A stretch of 21,671 nt of DNA from Euplotes cf. woodruffi 2 WChen-2021. Its lineage: Eukaryota > Ciliophora > Spirotrichea > Euplotida > Euplotidae. The stretch lies in the NCBI GenBank assembly GCA_021441665.1, contig JAGYYN010033093.1:1-21671 (forward strand), in the 5' to 3' direction. Below, in pieces: positions 19,695 to 21,671 of this stretch. Position numbers and translations under genes: made by a program. The notes under the pieces are model-generated. The model made no database searches, had not been told where the DNA came from, and saw nothing but the letters and a program-made list of their open reading frames with translations. How positions within the stretch are numbered: the first letter of the stretch is position 1; the number at the start of each line of letters is the position of its first letter.

Positions 19695-20821
19695 ACTTTA
19701 TTTAGCTGAGTAAAGGATACTCCAATAGGCAAATAAATAAGTCCTTCATCACATGTACTATTAGTGAAATGCTAAGTTTTTGTATGTCCTCTAGTATTTC
19801 AAATTTAATTACACAATATCATGACAGCGTCGATTAGAAAACAGGTTAACAGTAGGTCTTAACTTTTTACTGTTTACACGTTAACAACTCAACTTGTCCC
19901 ATTGATATTTTAAATAAGTGGAAATTAAGCCTGTAGGATTGGGCAAATTAAAAATCAAATTTATTTGAAATTCTGACATCGAATAGTTTCAACGAGAACA
20001 GTAATTCATAATAAAAATAATAAATTATGATTGTGAAAGCTCGCAGCTGATTAAGTATATAATTTATAGCTTATAATCTTTTATAATCATCCAGTTCTTT
20101 CTCGTAATAGATACGCAGTGACAGGCAGCATTTCAAAGGTAAAAAATTGCTAAATAAATTCGATTACTTTGTTCCCACACATCTGAGATACTATTAAAAT
20201 GACAATGTTTTTTATTCCCTTTTTATGCTTAAAAATTGATAAAATACGAATATATTTATTGAAAATTTGTTTGATGGTGACTTCAAGTATACATCTGTTA
20301 TCTCTTTAAATGTACAAGTCTAGACTGAGGATTTATCAGAGTTAAGCTCCGATTTACTATAGGAAAAAACACTTTTTAGCATAAAACAGATATATCAAAG
20401 TTAAATACGATTTTTTATCATTATAGTCATATTGATGAAAATTTTCAAATGTAATCGAAATAACTCGAGATTCGAAAATATTCAAATTTTTGTTCTTTAA
20501 TATTCTGAATCTTCTTCAGAAATCACGCTATTTTTGTATTTTTGGAATTAAAATTTCACCTTTAAATTGCCCATGTCCGCTGTCCTCACCTGAAAATTAT
20601 CAAATTGAGAAATAAATAGTGTTGAATATAAGACAATTTTATTTATATCAAATTTTCTATTAAAAATGAGTGAAGTACCCGAGTATTAAAATCTCATAAG
20701 TCTTGCAGTGGATGTTTATCTCCAAGAACTTTCTTGTCTCTTCAATCCGAAGATTTCGATTGTTTTTCAGTATTCACGATTATATATAGATTTTACTATC
20801 AAAGGCAAAAGAAATTAAGTA

Positions 20822-20845
20822 TCTGGTTTACATCAATAAACCAGA
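20822..20845. repeat. 9-bp inverted repeat, 6-base loop
   Basis: TCTGGTTTA at 20822-20830 pairs exactly with TAAACCAGA at 20837-20845. It lies about 130 bases beyond the end of paralog D and could be a structured 3' element or chance. Confidence 0.6.
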
Positions 20846-20974
20846 ATTTATTCAATTTACTTATTTATTATGTTTTACTCAGTTGTAAGCTAACTCTGCA
20901 AACCAAATTCGAAAATAGACAAGTCACCACCCGCTTTATTTGTAACGATTTATGTAACATATATTATTAATTAA

Positions 20975-21655
20975 TTAGTTAAATATGTCCTCCAAATCAG
21001 AGTGTGGAAGAACATTGCACATTGTAATGTCGTCGGGGAACTCTTGCGCGCTCTTAAAGATGCTGCTTCTTTGCATCTGAACGATATTTCGTTGTGACTG
21101 AGCAACAGGTTCTTGATCTAACTGCAAGAATGAACTTTTAATCTCCTTTTCTCCATTTTGCATTGATCCCCTTGGCTGATCTGCTCCTTTTTTGCTTTTG
21201 TCAACTTTAAATGAAGATGCATTTCGTTTTTTAGCTAATCACCGAAGCAGCTGGCTGATTTCTGATTTCAGTGTCGTTGGTGACCGTGAAGCAGAACTCA
21301 TCTTGGCATTTGACTCATTAGACTTAGACTCGTCTAAATTCCTGACTGAAAGGAAAGGACTGTCAATTTTGAGTGTGCTTTGTAATAAAGCTGAGTTCCT
21401 CTCGATTGCTTGTGATTGAGTCAGTCCAAAACAGCTGGACTTGGACACATCGCACTTCAACGCTTTCTTGCAGAATCCCTTGTTGACTGCAAGACTAGTA
21501 TTCTTCATATTTTTCTCTAAATTGCTGAGCTTGTGAACTGAGTTGACAGTGGAACCCTCAGATAAGGTCTCGTCGTCTAAATTTTCCTCCTCTGGATCGA
21601 AATCAAAGGAGAATTTGTTGTATTGTGAGTTGCATTTGTTCTTAATTGCTTTCAT
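20975..21655 (-). CDS. Small acidic-box protein, paralog D
   Basis: This is an intronless protein of 226 residues, the longest of the four copies, with TGA read as Cys139. The family boxes are K-F-S-F-D-F-D at 14-20 with NLDDETLSEG at 25-34, L-E-K-N-M-K-N at 46-52 and TTLKSEISQLLR at 127-138. Between them lies a serine- and cysteine-rich linker. After the last box comes an extra tail of about 88 residues, not seen in A. The tail is basic first (L-A-K-K-R-N-A-S-S-F-K-V-D-K-S-K-K), then glutamine-rich, and ends acidic (H-S-D-L-E-D-I-F-N). No signal peptide or membrane segment is seen. The start lies 16 bases from the window edge, so the promoter is outside. Confidence 0.82.
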
Positions 21656-21671
21656 TTTTAATTTATTGTTA

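Larger units (their letters stand above)
18730..20974. other. Gene-poor AT-rich right flank
   Basis: Apart from one possible short frame (19482-19694, listed separately) I see no gene. The sequence is AT-rich with scattered short inverted repeats. I recognised no transposase, reverse transcriptase, tRNA or long repeat. Confidence 0.55.

Noticed and set aside
20734-20970. 78-codon frame (M-S-L-Q-S-E-D-F-D-C) downstream of paralog D
   Set aside because: It lacks any recognisable motif and becomes AT-driven after the first 20 residues. It also contains a hairpin. Kept out for lack of support.

Overview
This window comes from a ciliate of the genus Euplotes or a close relative. In-frame TGA codons must be read as cysteine: one of them encodes a zinc ligand of a RING finger. 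Short AT-rich introns interrupt several genes. Six internal AAA-TAA or AAA-TAG sites are followed by open sequence in the +1 frame, which is the known Euplotes programmed frameshift signal. A block of C4A4 telomeric repeats lies near the left edge.

Layout. Positions 1-429 form a fold-back palindrome around a 26-base C4A4 block. A TTGAA motif lies 17 bases inside that block, the spacing reported for Euplotes macronuclear chromosome ends. Positions 430-3921 are AT-rich with no gene I can support. A leftward block follows: a small paralogous protein (3922-4464), two unknown proteins (4768-5535, 5867-6658), a DZIP1/Iguana-like coiled-coil protein with four tiny introns (6738-8577) and an ABHD17-type serine hydrolase (8670-9611). 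A 524-base divergent spacer leads to a rightward block: a RING1/RNF2-like E3 ligase with an AT-hook and two +1 frameshifts (10136-10992), a seven-exon unknown gene with four +1 frameshifts (11355-14167), a small basic protein (14253-14591), an EEF1A-lysine-methyltransferase-like enzyme (14686-15402) and a second paralog (16011-16481). The right third is gene-poor, with two more leftward paralogs (18158-18729, 20975-21655).

The main novelty is a family of four small divergent proteins. They share an N-terminal aromatic/acidic box, an 'NM' box near residue 50 (residue 68 in the longest N-terminus) and a C-terminal T/S-L-K-x-E/D-I-x-x-LL box. I recognise no known family in them. The other striking points are a RING finger whose last zinc-ligand pair exists only after a frameshift, and a single mRNA that needs four frameshifts. 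The genes do not form an obvious pathway. A chromatin-type RING protein, a ciliary protein, a lipase-like hydrolase and a methyltransferase simply lie side by side. Whether this is an unusually long macronuclear chromosome or germline DNA cannot be settled from the sequence alone.
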